Source of the DNA: an uncultured Clostridia bacterium
GTDB taxonomy: Bacteria > Bacillota_A > Clostridia > TANB77 > CAG-508
Direction of reading: 5' to 3'
Assembly (NCBI GenBank): GCA_947588915.1
Contig: CANPZA010000082.1
Span: forward strand, 1-6,698
Length of the DNA stretch: 6,698 nt
Shown here: piece by piece, positions 6,093-6,698 of the stretch
Numbering within the stretch: the first letter of the stretch is position 1
Layout of the letters: each line of letters starts with the position of its first letter
The notes under the pieces: generated by a model
What the model was told of the DNA's origin: nothing
Seen by the model: only the letters and a program-made list of their open reading frames with translations
The model's database searches: none
Position numbers and translations under genes: made by a program

Positions 6093-6698
6093 ATGTTTAA
6101 AAACAAAGAACAGATAATAAGTATAATATCGGCAATATTAATTTTAATTGTTATTATAATGATGTTTGCAGTACTTTTTCAAGATTATAGTATAGAAACA
6201 TTATCAAAATATGGTTCAAGAGGTAGTGAAGTAACACAAATTCAAACTAAACTAAAAAGATGGGGTTATTATAATGGCTCAGTAGATGGAATTTATGGCA
6301 GTAAAACTTTAGAAGCGGTTAGATATTTTCAAAGAAGTAATGGGTTAACAGTAGATGGAATCGCAGGACCTGCAACTTTAAGAGCAATGGGAATATATAG
6401 TTCAAACACTTTTTCAAATTCAAGTTCAAATAGTTCAACTAGCACAAGTAATTCTAGTAATGTAAATTTGCTTGCGAAACTTATTTATGGAGAATCAAGA
6501 GGAGAGCCTTATACAGGACAAGTAGCAGTAGGAGCAGTTGTTATGAACAGAGTGAAAAGTAGCTCATTTCCAAATACGATATCTGGTGTAATTTATCAAT
6601 CAGGAGCATTTGATGCAGTAAGAGATGGACAAATTAATCTAGCACCAGACTCAAATGCTAAAAAAGCTGCACAAGATGCTTTAAATGGATGGGATCCT
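6093..6698 (+). CDS. sleB: Spore cortex-lytic enzyme SleB (3' end outside window)
   Basis: SleB degrades the muramic-delta-lactam-containing cortex peptidoglycan during spore germination. The frame is open to the window end, giving 202 residues. A hydrophobic N-terminal segment (about 8-29, IISIISAILILIVIIMMFAVLF) acts as a signal-anchor or non-cleaved signal. A peptidoglycan-binding domain (PG_binding_1, about 41-100) follows, with GSRGSEVTQIQTKLKRWGYY, VDGIYGSKTLEAVRYFQ and the second VDGIAGPATLRAMG. A Ser/Asn/Thr-rich linker (102-123) leads to the SleB/CwlJ hydrolase domain (from about 125) with LIYGESRGEPYTGQVAVGAVVMNRV, in which E134 is the expected catalytic Glu. It continues with SGVIYQSGAFDAV and ends in ALNGWDP, where the family usually has a few tens of residues more. 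Expression is expected late in the forespore. ypeB, its common partner, would lie beyond the window if present. Confidence 0.93.
   Translation, partial: MFKNKEQIISIISAILILIVIIMMFAVLFQDYSIETLSKYGSRGSEVTQIQTKLKRWGYYNGSVDGIYGSKTLEAVRYFQRSNGLTVDGIAGPATLRAMGIYSSNTFSNSSSNSSTSTSNSSNVNLLAKLIYGESRGEPYTGQVAVGAVVMNRVKSSSFPNTISGVIYQSGAFDAVRDGQINLAPDSNAKKAAQDALNGWDP

Overview
This window is very AT-rich DNA. The codon usage is strongly A/T-biased (AGA for Arg, ATA for Ile), the ribosome binding sites are strong AGGAG-type, and the gene set is that of a spore-forming low-GC Firmicute. An uncultured or little-studied member of the Clostridia is the best guess, supported by a SleB-type spore cortex hydrolase, a membrane-anchored YvcK and a Gram-positive-type MurB. 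All recognised genes are on the + strand. I see no mobile element, CRISPR array, tRNA or rRNA.

Layout. Positions 1-84 are the last 27 codons of an unidentified gene, followed by a good intrinsic terminator (151-194). A sigma-A-like promoter (233-261) then drives a compact run: murB (310-1231), yvcK (1235-2794, 3 bp after murB) and an archaeal-type glycogen debranching enzyme (2814-4850, 19 bp after yvcK). After a 93-bp gap with a weak promoter candidate come holA (4944-5969, DNA polymerase III delta subunit) and a 123-bp intergenic region containing a 21-bp hairpin. The final gene is sleB (6093 to the window end, 3' end cut off).

How the genes fit together. MurB acts on a UDP-GlcNAc derivative in peptidoglycan synthesis. 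YvcK-family proteins (GlmR in Bacillus subtilis) bind UDP-GlcNAc and tune carbon flow into amino-sugar and wall precursors. The debranching enzyme releases glucose from stored glycogen. The three-gene run could therefore couple reserve carbon use to wall precursor supply, but this is inference from gene order. holA is a replication housekeeping gene and sleB acts at spore germination, so these two are probably separate units.

Points deserving attention. (1) murB carries a one-base frameshift inside its conserved GIPGTIGGA motif, which would be surprising for a normally essential gene. (2) YvcK has lost both hallmark substrate-site motifs (DDGGSSG and GHxLGN) and has an 80-90-residue lysine-rich tail. 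(3) The usual rapZ and whiA partners are absent between and after murB and yvcK. (4) The hairpin between holA and sleB is terminator-like, contains the sleB ribosome binding site in its 3' arm, and has a promoter placed so that transcription would start inside its 5' arm. Apart from these points the window is ordinary housekeeping and sporulation sequence. I do not see a clear new multi-gene system.
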